Made by a program: the position numbers and the translations under genes. The notes under the pieces are model-generated. The model saw only the letters and a list, made by a program, of their open reading frames with translations. It was not told where the DNA came from and searched no databases. From the NCBI RefSeq assembly GCF_020447305.1, contig NZ_CP095732.1, positions 2,140,501 through 2,204,500 of the forward strand: DNA of 64,000 nt. Reading direction: 5' to 3'. Positions 33,453 to 42,082 of the stretch are shown piece by piece; within the stretch, counting starts at the first letter, position 1; each line of letters begins with the position of its first letter. This stretch comes from Abyssibius alkaniclasticus (GTDB lineage Bacteria > Pseudomonadota > Alphaproteobacteria > Rhodobacterales > Rhodobacteraceae).

Positions 33453-33521
33453 TTTGTTATCCTATCATGGTGAGTGTTGAACGCGCTCACTGGTAAACAT
33501 CAATTCAGGCGACGGGCACAT

Positions 33522-33562
33522 GCGACGCTGAGGCAAAGCAAATCGTTTTTGCCCAGCGTCGC
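33522..33562 (-). terminator. Long hairpin after the Hint gene
   Basis: Outer stem GCGACGCTG (33522-33530) with CAGCGTCGC (33554-33562), and inner stem GGCAAA (33532-33537) with TTTGCC (33548-33553), with one bulged base. It lies 22 bases past the Hint-gene stop and before the next gene. No T-run on either side, so it could be a terminator or an RNA processing/attenuation structure. Confidence 0.5.
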
Positions 33563-33583
33563 CAAATGGTTACTGGTCGCTGC

Positions 33584-34705
33584 TCACCTGAGCAGCGCCG
33601 CTTCGAGCGCAGAAAGCGAGGGGCGCGCATCGACAAATGTCGATGCCTTGTTCCCGGCCTTTATTTCGGGAAACAAGGCGAAAACCTCGTCGCGTGCCTC
33701 TTCATCAAGCGCACCAAGCGCATCGGCATTGGGGTGGAAGCTTTCGCTCTGCACGCCGTTCGAGGTGACAATCTCGTGCTTGCTGAATAGAATATGGAAG
33801 TATTCCACAACCTTCATTTCATGCGCGACAACGATCGTGCTGTCATTCACAAGGTTTTTCGCCGCCACAAGGCATTCGGGCGCGTCAAACAGCAGCTCGG
33901 CGCGCCAACCCGAAATCAGCATCCGATGGGCGGGCGATACCAGCAAATCCTCGTGGGGCAGGTTTTCACCCAGCGCACCGGCCTTGATGCGAATGGGTGT
34001 TGTGGCGCGGCTTGGCCTGATTTTCTTGCTGCCGATCCAGCGCACGATCTGCGTGCCGCTATCGGCTGTCAGAACCCCATCGCCAACCATGATGTCTTCG
34101 ATCAGTTTTTCACCCTCGGGCGTGGCAATTTTGGTGCCACGCGCAAAGCAGACGATGACGCGGTCCTCATAGGATGAAAAGGTCTTGCCGTTATTGGTCA
34201 TGCCTTCGGTAATCCGCCCACCCAGAACTTTCTGAGGGTCGGTTTCGTTCGGGTCACCGGTTCCAAGGTTATAGGCGTATTTTGTAAGGTTGCCGTTGCC
34301 GTCATCAACAATGAAAACCATCAGCGAGGTGTCGGCATTCGCGTTGGGCGTGAAATAATAGTCTACAATCGCGTTATAGGTGTTGTAGCCACCGCTGCCA
34401 TTGTCAATCTGAATGGTAAAGGTTTCGCCGGCATCGAGATTGCCGTCATTGGCATCACTCGGGTCGGTCGAGGTTCCGCCATTGTCGGAGGTTTGCACGA
34501 TGGAGCCGATCAGAATGCCGCCCCCGTCTGTTCCACCAGAACCAGACGTCGTTGCCGGGTTGGCGAGGTCAAGGTTCCAGTTGGAATTGGGATAAGTGCC
34601 AGGCGCAGCACCCTTGTTGCCACCAACATAATCTTCCGCCCAATTCGACCACGAGCTTGAACTGGCACCGTTTCCGTCGACGGCCAATGCATAAATAAAT
34701 GCCAT
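33584..34705 (-). CDS. Hint-domain protein (Hedgehog/intein-type self-processing domain)
   Basis: 373 residues. The N-terminal half (1-180) is Gly/Asn/Asp/Ser-rich, without a classical signal peptide, as in type I secreted proteins. A Hint domain follows: nucleophile Cys186 in CFARGTKIATPEGEK, IVRWIG strand, VSPAHRML with the block-B-like His, and the end block HEIVTSNGVQSESFHP. Such proteins are common in Rhodobacterales and are thought to self-process after secretion. A close copy of the regulatory element upstream of tadE lies about 200 bases before this start. Confidence 0.85.
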   Translation of the reverse strand: MAFIYALAVDGNGASSSSWSNWAEDYVGGNKGAAPGTYPNSNWNLDLANPATTSGSGGTDGGGILIGSIVQTSDNGGTSTDPSDANDGNLDAGETFTIQIDNGSGGYNTYNAIVDYYFTPNANADTSLMVFIVDDGNGNLTKYAYNLGTGDPNETDPQKVLGGRITEGMTNNGKTFSSYEDRVIVCFARGTKIATPEGEKLIEDIMVGDGVLTADSGTQIVRWIGSKKIRPSRATTPIRIKAGALGENLPHEDLLVSPAHRMLISGWRAELLFDAPECLVAAKNLVNDSTIVVAHEMKVVEYFHILFSKHEIVTSNGVQSESFHPNADALGALDEEARDEVFALFPEIKAGNKASTFVDARPSLSALEAALLR

Positions 34706-35126
34706 TTACTATTCCTTTTGTTACAAGGGCCGCAAAATGTTTTGCGACTGGTTTCCGAGGCGTTCAGAACCCGTTGCCAAAAGCTGTCCGCCCCGATGGG
34801 CTTCACCACAACCAACGCATTCGGGCTTGCAGCAAGACCTGCCCAATTTGAATGAATTTGCATCCATTGGCGGTTCTATCCCGATGAATCGGGGTCGGAA
34901 AATTGGTCCAAAGGTTAAATGATGGCTTTAATCTAAAGATTATGGCTGGTTTCGCGCGTGGTTCGACGGCCGCAAAACCGGTTCGGTTTTGTGCGGAAAC
35001 AATGTTTGGAAACTATCGAGGCGGTGCCAGGCGCAAGACCCGCGAAAATGCAAACAGGCCGTGCAAGAAGCACCAGCAGGGCTGCTTGCGGTGATCGGTT
35101 CACGCCGCAAGGCCCGGGTGTGGGAG
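34706..35126. other. Gene-free region upstream of the Hint gene
   Basis: About 420 bases containing the second copy of the shared element (34899-34946). No coding sequence was supported; the plus-strand frames that run into the potD region are antisense shadows. Confidence 0.5.
34899..34946. promoter_or_regulatory. Shared upstream element, copy 2 (Hint gene side)
   Basis: AAAATTGGTCCAAAGGTTAA-type block with GGTTAAA (34913-34919), 7 bases, TTTAATC (34927-34933), then TAAAGATTATGGC. It aligns without gaps to 32592-32639 with only a handful of differences. One arm has a single change from perfect symmetry. Confidence 0.6.
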
Positions 35127-35150
35127 CAGGGCCGCATGAACGCGGCCCTG
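35127..35150 (-). terminator. Hairpin after the pot operon
   Basis: Perfect stem CAGGGCCGC (35127-35135) and GCGGCCCTG (35142-35150) with a 6-base loop, 10 bases beyond the potD stop. No T-run on the minus strand. Confidence 0.5.
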
Positions 35151-35159
35151 TTCTGGCGA

Positions 35160-36182
35160 TTATTTGACCAGTTCGGTCCAGATCGCGGTGTAAAGATCGG
35201 TTGCCGATTGCGGGCAGGTGGGCAGGAATTGTCCGGCGGCAGCAAATTCTTCGGGCACAACGATTTCGGGCGCGGTCTGCATCACTTCATCCATGAAGGC
35301 TTCCGACCCGGTAATGCCATTGGCATAGCGCGCGAAATTCGAGATCATCGCCGCATTTTCGGGCCGCATGATGAAGTCGAGGAACAGATAGGCCTCATCG
35401 ACATTTTGCGCATCGGCCAGCAGCCCGACAGAGTCCATCCACAGCGGATAGCCCTCGACCGGATAGCCGTAAACAACGTCGGGGTTGTTGATACGCGCGC
35501 GCATGGTCGAGCCGTTCCAGTTGACCGTTGCCATCAGATCGTTGGAGCTGAGCTTGTCGGTCGTGCCATAATCCATCGAGATCCAGCTTGGCTTGGCCGA
35601 CATCAACAGGTCACGCACTTCGCGCAGCACGGTCAGGTCTTCGGTGCAGGCTTCACCGCCCACATTGAAAATGGTCATGGCGATAACGTCGCTCATTTCC
35701 GGCACAACATTGACAAGGCCAACCAGTTCTTCGGGCGGGCGCAGGAAAATGTCGGAGGTGTTCACATCGCCGGAATAGGCGGTTGTGTTTACCGCAACCC
35801 CCGTCGTGCCCCATTGCCACGGAATGGTATAGGCGCGGCCCGGGTCCCAATCGACATCCATCCAGCGAGGGTCGATATTGCCGATATTGGACAGGCGCGA
35901 ATGGTCAAGCTCTTGCAGCAGGCCTTTTTCAACGAAAATCGGCACATAGTTGGCCGTTGGCACCACAAGGTCAAAGCCCGACCCGCCCGCTTCAACCTTG
36001 GCAAGCGCGGTTGTGTTGCTGTCATAATCGGTGATTGTGACCGTGATGCCGGTTTCAGCCGTAAAGGCTTCGATCATTTCGGGGCTGGTATAGTTGCCCC
36101 AGTTATACAGGTTCAACTGGCCTTGGGCATGGGCGACGGTTGCCGCCACCAGGGCCGTTCCGGCTAACAGTAATGTCTTCAT
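35160..36182 (-). CDS. potD: Polyamine-type ABC transporter substrate-binding protein
   Basis: 340-residue periplasmic receptor with a signal peptide cleaved near VAHAQ. LNLYNWGNYTSPEMIEAFTAETG is the PotD/PotF-type first segment (quoted parts: LNLYNWGNYTSPEM), with a later YTIPWQWGTTGVAVNT hinge and GYPVEGYPLWMDSVG. It ends the potA-potB-potC-potD operon. Spermidine/putrescine is the default substrate, but related receptors bind other cationic or small organic solutes. Confidence 0.88.
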   Translation of the reverse strand: MKTLLLAGTALVAATVAHAQGQLNLYNWGNYTSPEMIEAFTAETGITVTITDYDSNTTALAKVEAGGSGFDLVVPTANYVPIFVEKGLLQELDHSRLSNIGNIDPRWMDVDWDPGRAYTIPWQWGTTGVAVNTTAYSGDVNTSDIFLRPPEELVGLVNVVPEMSDVIAMTIFNVGGEACTEDLTVLREVRDLLMSAKPSWISMDYGTTDKLSSNDLMATVNWNGSTMRARINNPDVVYGYPVEGYPLWMDSVGLLADAQNVDEAYLFLDFIMRPENAAMISNFARYANGITGSEAFMDEVMQTAPEIVVPEEFAAAGQFLPTCPQSATDLYTAIWTELVK

Positions 36183-36212
36183 CTTGCACTCCTATGTTGA
36201 AAACGCGCGGAT

Positions 36213-37016
36213 TCAGGTCCGCTTTCTGGTAATCAGGAAAAACGCCGTCAGCATGACGATGGTAACGCCCAACAGCGCGGTCGAAATCGCGTTGACTTCG
36301 GGTGTCAGTGCGCGGCGCAACTGGCCCAGCATATAGGTGGGCAGCGTATCTTGGCCCGCAGATTTCACGAACTCGGTGATGATAACATCGTCTAGCGAAA
36401 TGACAAATGCCAACATCGCCCCCGCCAGAATACCCGGCAAAAGCAGGGGCAGGGTAATGTAGCGGAAGGTTTGCCAGGCCGAGGCGTAAAGATCGGCCGC
36501 AGCGGTTTCCATTGCAAGGTCCATGCCTTCAAGCCGGGCGCGGATGGGCAGATAGGCGAAGGGCACACAAAAGGCTGAATGGGCAAGGATCAGGTAGCCA
36601 AGCCCGGTATAGCCGGTGGCGACCTTGATCGCGGCAAAGAAGATGAGCAGCGCCACGGCGGTAACGATTTCCGGCACCATCAGCGGCTGGTTGATCATGA
36701 TATAGATAAAACCCTGGCCCTTGAATTTGCCGCGCCGTGTGGTGCCCAGGGCCGCCATTGTGGCCACCGTGGTGGAAATGGCTGCGGCCCAGCCCGCGAT
36801 GATGAACGAGCGCATGGCAGCGCCCTGCACCGCCTCATTCTCCCATGCGATATAATACCATTTCAGCGAAAACCCGCCCCAGAGGTTGACCGAGTTCGAG
36901 CCGTTGAACGAGTAAATCACCAAGGTGACAATCGGCGCATAGAGCAGCACAAAGGCCAGAATGGCCGTGGCGGTAAAGCCGGGCAGCGATGTCACATCGA
37001 ACGGGCGCTTAGGCAT
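36213..37016 (-). CDS. potC: Polyamine-type ABC transporter permease, PotC
   Basis: 267 residues, six hydrophobic segments. The ATPase-coupling EAA loop is visible as METAAADLYASAWQTFRYITLP. ATG 37016 (MPKRPFDV) is chosen over the upstream open frame to 37064, since it gives a short N-terminal tail before the first helix and overlaps the potB stop by 8 bases. It pairs with PotB as a heterodimer. Confidence 0.88.
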   Translation of the reverse strand: MPKRPFDVTSLPGFTATAILAFVLLYAPIVTLVIYSFNGSNSVNLWGGFSLKWYYIAWENEAVQGAAMRSFIIAGWAAAISTTVATMAALGTTRRGKFKGQGFIYIMINQPLMVPEIVTAVALLIFFAAIKVATGYTGLGYLILAHSAFCVPFAYLPIRARLEGMDLAMETAAADLYASAWQTFRYITLPLLLPGILAGAMLAFVISLDDVIITEFVKSAGQDTLPTYMLGQLRRALTPEVNAISTALLGVTIVMLTAFFLITRKRT

Positions 37017-37905
37017 TGCGGCCCTCCTTGCGCGTAACCGCCGCGTAAATGCCCAGCGAAACAAGGACCGAGATGAGCAGGATAAGCGACAAGGCCGCGC
37101 CTAGCGGCCAGTTCTGCCCCTGGCCAAATTGCAGCTCGATGAAATTCCCGATCATCATATTCTTGCCGCCCCCCAGCACGCGCGGCGTGACATAGGCGCC
37201 AAGGCTGGGTGTGAAGACCAGAATGCAGCCCGCAATAATGCCGGGCCGGATTATGGGCAGAATGATGCGCCGCAGCACGCGCAGGCGCGAGGCATAAAGG
37301 TCATACCCCGCCTCGATCAGCTTGAAATCGAACCTGTCAATCGCGGCGAAAAGCGGCAGCACCATCAGCGGCAGATAGACATATGTCATGCCGATCAGCA
37401 CGGCGGTATCGGTATAAAGAATCTGGATCGGCTCGGTGATCACGCCCATATTGATGAGGAAGGTGTTGAGCAAACCCTGGTTGCGGATGACTTCCATAAT
37501 CGCAAAAGTGCGGATGAGCAGGTTTGTCCAGAACGGTATGGTGATCAGAAACAGCCAGATCGCACGTTGTTTTGCCGGGCGCGTGGCAATGAACCACGCG
37601 GTGGGCAGGCCGAAGGCAAAGGTAATGGCCGTTGTCATCAGTGACAGTTTGATCGAGCGCCAGAAGATCGACAGGTTGGCATCGGCCAGGCTGACCGTGC
37701 CGTCAAAAATGTCACGCTCGAACAAAATCCGGAACCAGGCCTCGCCCGAAAATATCCAGCGCACACCCGAATAATCGCCGGGTTCCAGAAAGGAATAAAC
37801 CGCGATGATCAGCAGCGGGCCGTTGGCGGCAATCAGCAAAAGCAGCAGCGCGGGGGCTGAAAGCAGCCAGCCATTCGTGCCCTTGCTGCGTGCCGCGCGG
37901 CTCAT
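37009..37905 (-). CDS. potB: Polyamine-type ABC transporter permease, PotB
   Basis: 298 residues with six membrane segments. The EAA loop reads [40 protein letters not shown] and [20 protein letters not shown] are characteristic of PotB/PotH. The start overlaps the potA stop as ATGA, and its end overlaps potC. Confidence 0.88.
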   Translation of the reverse strand: MSRAARSKGTNGWLLSAPALLLLLIAANGPLLIIAVYSFLEPGDYSGVRWIFSGEAWFRILFERDIFDGTVSLADANLSIFWRSIKLSLMTTAITFAFGLPTAWFIATRPAKQRAIWLFLITIPFWTNLLIRTFAIMEVIRNQGLLNTFLINMGVITEPIQILYTDTAVLIGMTYVYLPLMVLPLFAAIDRFDFKLIEAGYDLYASRLRVLRRIILPIIRPGIIAGCILVFTPSLGAYVTPRVLGGGKNMMIGNFIELQFGQGQNWPLGAALSLILLISVLVSLGIYAAVTRKEGRNA

Positions 37906-38960
37906 GGTGCCAGCACCTGAATGGCAGAAGTATCAAACCGCAGGCCCAACACATCGCCCTTGGTGGCCTGAACGGCCTGGGCCGAGGGCACGCGCGCAAC
38001 AACGACTGTCGTGTCGGACAGGCGCAAATGCACATGCGTATCGGTGCCGAAATAGGTGGTCTCAACCACGGTTGCATTCAACGCGCCCTCGCCCGGCGTC
38101 GTCAGGCCAATCTGCTCGGGCCGCAGGGCCAGCGAGACAGTGCCGGAATGCGCGCCGGTGGGCAGCGCCAGCACATCGCCGGTATCAAGGCGCACGCCGG
38201 CTTCAACCACCGTGGCGTTCAGGAAATTGGTTTCGCCAATGAAATCGGCCACAAAACGGTTATGGGGGCGGTCATAAATGTCGCGCGGCGTGCCAACTTG
38301 CAGCAGCTTGCCGGCTGACATCACGCCAATCCGGTCGGACATGGTCAGCGCCTCTTCCTGATCATGCGTGACGAAAACAAAGGTGATGCCGGTTTCCGAT
38401 TGCAGGCGCTTCAGCTCGCCTTGCATGGCTTTGCGCAGCTTCAGGTCGAGCGCGGAAAGCGGCTCGTCAAGCAACAAAACCTCGGGGGCGGGGGCGAGTG
38501 CGCGGGCCAGTGCCACGCGCTGCTGCTGCCCGCCGGAAAGTTGCGCCGGATAGCGGTCGGCCAATGCTTCCAGCTGCACAAGCGCCAGCACATCGGCCAC
38601 GGTTCTGGCAAGCTCGGCCCTGGATTTGCCCAGCATCTGCAGGCCAAACCCGACATTGCCCGCCACGCTGAGATGCGGAAACAGCGCGTAGGACTGGAAC
38701 ACCGTGTTCACCCGCCGCTGGTTTGGCGGCGTGCCGGTAATATCAGCGCCCGATAGCAGAATCTGCCCCGAGGTCGGCGTTTCAAACCCGGCGATGCAGC
38801 GCAACAGGGTGGTTTTTCCGCAGCCAGACGGGCCCAGAAGCGTAAAGAACTCGCCCTTTCGGATGGTGATGGAGACATCATCCAGCGCGTTGACCGCCGT
38901 TGCACCCTGTCCGAATGTCTTGATCGTATTGCGCGCCTCAACGGCAATGTTCTGGTCCAA
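37902..38960 (-). CDS. potA: Polyamine-type ABC transporter ATP-binding protein, PotA
   Basis: 352 residues: ATPase domain (1-240) with Walker [10 protein letters not shown], signature [10 protein letters not shown], Walker [12 protein letters not shown] and switch [10 protein letters not shown], then a C-terminal TOBE regulatory domain (about 270-350). The start is TTG 38960: a GGAGG ribosome-binding site lies 7 bases before it, whereas the longer frame to 39014 has none. First gene of the pot operon. Confidence 0.88.
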   Translation of the reverse strand: MDQNIAVEARNTIKTFGQGATAVNALDDVSITIRKGEFFTLLGPSGCGKTTLLRCIAGFETPTSGQILLSGADITGTPPNQRRVNTVFQSYALFPHLSVAGNVGFGLQMLGKSRAELARTVADVLALVQLEALADRYPAQLSGGQQQRVALARALAPAPEVLLLDEPLSALDLKLRKAMQGELKRLQSETGITFVFVTHDQEEALTMSDRIGVMSAGKLLQVGTPRDIYDRPHNRFVADFIGETNFLNATVVEAGVRLDTGDVLALPTGAHSGTVSLALRPEQIGLTTPGEGALNATVVETTYFGTDTHVHLRLSDTTVVVARVPSAQAVQATKGDVLGLRFDTSAIQVLAP

Positions 38961-39121
38961 AAGGCACCTCCATTGCTGGTAGATTGCAATTGTCTTGGCG
39001 CATTTGCAATCCATTTCAGGGGCGTTCTGGCGCGGAAAAGCCCAGCTCTTTGGCGAAGCGCAACGCCATTTTCACCGAAAATCATGTTGGCCGCGCCAGG
39101 TTTCGCGCAGCGGAATTGCGG

Positions 39122-39769
39122 CTATGGCCAGTCCAGATTGAAGCGCGCGACGATCTGCTCTACATGCTCATTGTCCAGTGCCGCAAAATCATGGCCCCTT
39201 AGCATCAGCGCCAGTTTTGCGGTTTCTTCAAGCTCTTCAATGGCATAAGTGGCCGCCCATACATCTTTTCCGGCCACGACCGGCCCATGATTGGCAAGCA
39301 AAACCGCAGAATGCTTGCCGGCAAGCCCGCGCAAAGCCGCCCCCATTGCAGGGTCGCCCGGCACAAAGAACGGCAGTAGCCTGACCTTGCCCAACCGCAT
39401 GATCGCATAGGGTGTAAGCCTGGGCAGGGCATCATCCGGGTCGGTGGATTTGAGCATTGAAAGCGCAACCGAATGGGTTGAATGCAAATGCACGACTGCG
39501 CCGGTTTGCTGGCGGGTTTCGTAAAAAGCGGCGTGAAGCGGAATTTCCTTGGTTGGCGCATCACCTGACACATGGTTCATGTCCGCATCCAGATGGCTCA
39601 GCCGGGCCGGGTCGAGAAAGCCCATTGAACTGCCCGTCGGGGTCATCAGCAGCGAACCATCGCTCAGCCGCAGCGAGATATTGCCCGATGCGCCACAGGT
39701 CAGCCCGCGCGCGAACAGCGATTTGGCGATGCGGCAGATATCTTCGCGCGCGCGCGCAGCTTCGCTCAT
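39122..39769 (-). CDS. otnC: Class II aldolase family, 3-oxo-tetronate 4-phosphate decarboxylase-like
   Basis: 215-residue zinc enzyme of the fuculose-phosphate aldolase fold. Catalytic Glu in TKEIPLHAAFYE, zinc ligands in VHLHSTHS and a His in LLANHGPVV. Following an OtnK-like kinase (ATGA overlap), the best reading is OtnC, which decarboxylates 3-oxo-tetronate 4-phosphate to dihydroxyacetone phosphate. A plain L-fuculose or ribulose phosphate aldolase is the alternative; the kinase context argues for OtnC. Last gene of the TRAP-tetronate operon. Confidence 0.8.
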   Translation of the reverse strand: MSEAARAREDICRIAKSLFARGLTCGASGNISLRLSDGSLLMTPTGSSMGFLDPARLSHLDADMNHVSGDAPTKEIPLHAAFYETRQQTGAVVHLHSTHSVALSMLKSTDPDDALPRLTPYAIMRLGKVRLLPFFVPGDPAMGAALRGLAGKHSAVLLANHGPVVAGKDVWAATYAIEELEETAKLALMLRGHDFAALDNEHVEQIVARFNLDWP

Positions 39770-40992
39770 CCTGTTTGTTCCATGCGGTGCAGGGCCATCT
39801 GGAAAAAGTCCCGAGCGCCAAAGTTACCCGATTTCAGCGCCAGCGCCATGCCGCCATTTGTGCGCAGCAGCGGCACGCCCGCGGCGAGTTTCGGGCCAAT
39901 ATCCAGCGCATCTATGCCAAGCCCCGCCACGACAGCCCCCGAGGTTTCGCCCCCTGCAACAACAAACCGGCGCGTGCCCTGCCTGTGCAAATGTGCTGCA
40001 AGGGTGGCAAAGAAGGTTTCAATGGCCGTGGCGGCCCGGTCGCGGCCATGTTCTTGCTGCGCGGCGGCAACAATTTCAGGGTCGGCCGAGGAATAGACCA
40101 GCGGGGCAAGCGACTGCGCGCGCACCCATTCCGCAACCGCTTCCGGTTTCACCTGCGCCTTCAGCACCGCGTTGACATCAATTTCACAAGATGGCGCGAG
40201 CGCCTTGTAGGCCGCAACCTGCGCGCGCGTCGCCCGGCTGCACGAGCCTGAAAGCACAACACCCGGCCCGCGCACCGCGCGCCAGTCTGGGGGTGCAGGT
40301 TTTGCGCCGTAATTGGCCGGAAGCCCCAGCGCAATGCCGGAGCCGCCGCAAAGCAGCGGGCTGTGCCTGGCCGCGGCACCTATGGCCAGCAAGTCACCAT
40401 CGGCAATCGCATCCAGAATGACATGGCCAGTCATTCCAGCCAGCGCCGCGGTTATTGCCGCCGCCCCGTCTTGCACGGTTTGCACCGGGATATGGCCGAT
40501 TTTGGCCCTGGTTTGCGCCGCCAGAATGCGCCGCAAATCCGGGTCGGTCATAGGGGTCAGCGGGTGGTTCTGCATTCCGCTTTCATTCAGCAAGCGGTCA
40601 TGCACAAACAGATGGCCCATATAGACCGCGCGGCCATTTTCGGGGAAGGCCGGGCAGACCAGCGATTGTGTCACCCCCAATTCTGCGGCCAGCGCATCCA
40701 GCACGGGGCCGATATTGCCCTTTGGCGTGCTGTCAAAGGTCGAACAGACCTTGAAGATGATCTGCCCCGCCCCCTGCGCGCGCAACCATCGACAGGCCGC
40801 AAGCGACTGGGCCACCGCCTCTTTGGCGGGGCAGGTGCGGGTTTTCAGCGCCACAACGCCCGCATCAAGCGAAGGGTCGCTCGCGCTGCTTTGCGGGCCG
40901 ATAAACTGCGCCACACGAAAGCCCGCCTCGGCCAATGTCAGGGCAATATCGGATGCACCGGTAAAATCATCTGCAATAACGCCCAGTTTCAC
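39766..40992 (-). CDS. otnK: Four-carbon acid sugar kinase, 3-oxo-tetronate kinase-like
   Basis: 408 residues of the two-domain DUF1537/NBD-sugar kinase family. The N-terminal substrate site shows GVIADDFTGASDIALTLAEAG and FKVCSTFDSTPKGNIGPVL; the C-terminal nucleotide domain has VVAGGETSGAVVAGLG. Phosphorylates the C4 hydroxyl of a 3-oxo-tetronate or a closely related acid. Overlaps OtnC and the lactonase-like gene as ATGA. Whether the acid is D-erythronate, L-threonate or another cannot be read from the sequence. Confidence 0.85.
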   Translation of the reverse strand: MKLGVIADDFTGASDIALTLAEAGFRVAQFIGPQSSASDPSLDAGVVALKTRTCPAKEAVAQSLAACRWLRAQGAGQIIFKVCSTFDSTPKGNIGPVLDALAAELGVTQSLVCPAFPENGRAVYMGHLFVHDRLLNESGMQNHPLTPMTDPDLRRILAAQTRAKIGHIPVQTVQDGAAAITAALAGMTGHVILDAIADGDLLAIGAAARHSPLLCGGSGIALGLPANYGAKPAPPDWRAVRGPGVVLSGSCSRATRAQVAAYKALAPSCEIDVNAVLKAQVKPEAVAEWVRAQSLAPLVYSSADPEIVAAAQQEHGRDRAATAIETFFATLAAHLHRQGTRRFVVAGGETSGAVVAGLGIDALDIGPKLAAGVPLLRTNGGMALALKSGNFGARDFFQMALHRMEQTG

Positions 40993-41786
40993 ATCAGAAC
41001 CTTTTGCACCGGGCCGGGGTCCAGCCGGGAAATATGCGCCGCTTTGTCTTGGGCAAAATAGCGGCGCACAAGCGGGTCATGCCCCGGAATGATGAGATCG
41101 GGTTTTGAGGCAAGTTTTTTGAGCGTTTCAAACCCGGCAAGCATGTTTTCAAGGTCGACGACAATCGGGAAGGGTTTGGCCGCCCACAGGTTTTCGTAAA
41201 AATGCGCCGCATCCGAGGCCAGCACCATCCAGCCCGCCCTTGTGCGCACGCGCACCGCCTGCAAGCCGCGCGAATGCCCGCCAATGCAATGCACGGTTAC
41301 GCCCTCGGCAATCTCGGCATCGCCATCGTAAAACACAACCTTGCCGGCAAAGAGCCTGCGCACGGCTTCGCAGATATGGCTGGCCGAGTAGGGCATTTTC
41401 AGCGTGTCGTGGCACATGCAGGGGCCAGTGGCAAAGGCCATTTCGGCGGCCTGCATATGCAGCGTTGCATTCTCAAATAAGTGCAGCCCGCCCGCATGGT
41501 CATAATGCAGATGGGTGACGATGAGCCTGGTAATATCCGATGGCTTTAGCCCAAGTGGTGCGAGTGCTGCGCCGGGGTCAATGCGGATGGGGCGGTCGCG
41601 CGCAGTTGCCTCGGCTGCATCATAGCCGGTATCCACCAAGATCACCTCATCGCCGCGACGCAGCAGCCAAATGAAGTAATCCATCGCATGTGGCGCGTCA
41701 TGATTGTCGTCGAATATGAAGCTGTCGCGCCGGGTGCGGGCGTTCCGGTCGGCATATTTCAGGGCGAAAACCTCCCAGTCGCTCAT
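40989..41786 (-). CDS. Metallo-beta-lactamase fold hydrolase, AHL-lactonase-like
   Basis: 265 residues. The dinuclear metal motif HLHYDHAGG (HxHxDH) is intact, with later His in GGHSRGLQ, Asp in LASDAAH and the C-terminal His in IIPGHDP. The family is named for N-acyl-homoserine lactonases (AttM/AiiA type), but many members open other lactones. In this operon of four-carbon acid genes, hydrolysis of an aldonolactone is at least as likely as quorum quenching; this is inference. Coupled to both neighbours by ATGA. Confidence 0.8.
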   Translation of the reverse strand: MSDWEVFALKYADRNARTRRDSFIFDDNHDAPHAMDYFIWLLRRGDEVILVDTGYDAAEATARDRPIRIDPGAALAPLGLKPSDITRLIVTHLHYDHAGGLHLFENATLHMQAAEMAFATGPCMCHDTLKMPYSASHICEAVRRLFAGKVVFYDGDAEIAEGVTVHCIGGHSRGLQAVRVRTRAGWMVLASDAAHFYENLWAAKPFPIVVDLENMLAGFETLKKLASKPDLIIPGHDPLVRRYFAQDKAAHISRLDPGPVQKVLM

Positions 41787-42073
41787 TGCAAAACCTGCCG
41801 GTAGGTGGCCACATCCTTGCTCAGGATCATCGCAGACACGGCCGCATCAAACGCCTTGAAATGCGCCGAGGCGAGATGGTCATCAAAGGCGGCGCGGCTG
41901 GTGTAGACCTCGTAAAGAAACACCTCGTAGGGCCGCGCCTCATCGCAGCAGATATCAAACTGCTGGCAGCCGGGCTCGTCGGCCAGCGATTGTGCGGCGT
42001 TTTGCTGCATCAGCGGCATGAACTCGCCCGTCATGCCGGGGTGAAGTGTGAATTTGACGGTAACAACAAACAT
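41783..42073 (-). CDS. Antibiotic biosynthesis monooxygenase (ABM)-domain protein, quinol monooxygenase-like
   Basis: Small 96-residue ferredoxin-like-fold protein. The ABM pattern is seen as FTLHPGMTGEFMPLMQQNA, PGCQQFDI and FLYEVYTSRAAFDDHLAS. Family members oxidise quinols without cofactors or act as small isomerase-like accessory proteins (YgiN, LsrG). It lies between the TRAP permease and the lactonase-like gene, 9 bases after the former. Role in the sugar-acid pathway is unknown. Confidence 0.8.
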   Translation of the reverse strand: MFVVTVKFTLHPGMTGEFMPLMQQNAAQSLADEPGCQQFDICCDEARPYEVFLYEVYTSRAAFDDHLASAHFKAFDAAVSAMILSKDVATYRQVLQ

Positions 42074-42082
42074 CTCGGCTTC

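Noticed and set aside
34989-36167. 392-codon plus-strand frame rich in His/Gly
   Set aside because: Antisense to potD, with no recognisable domain.
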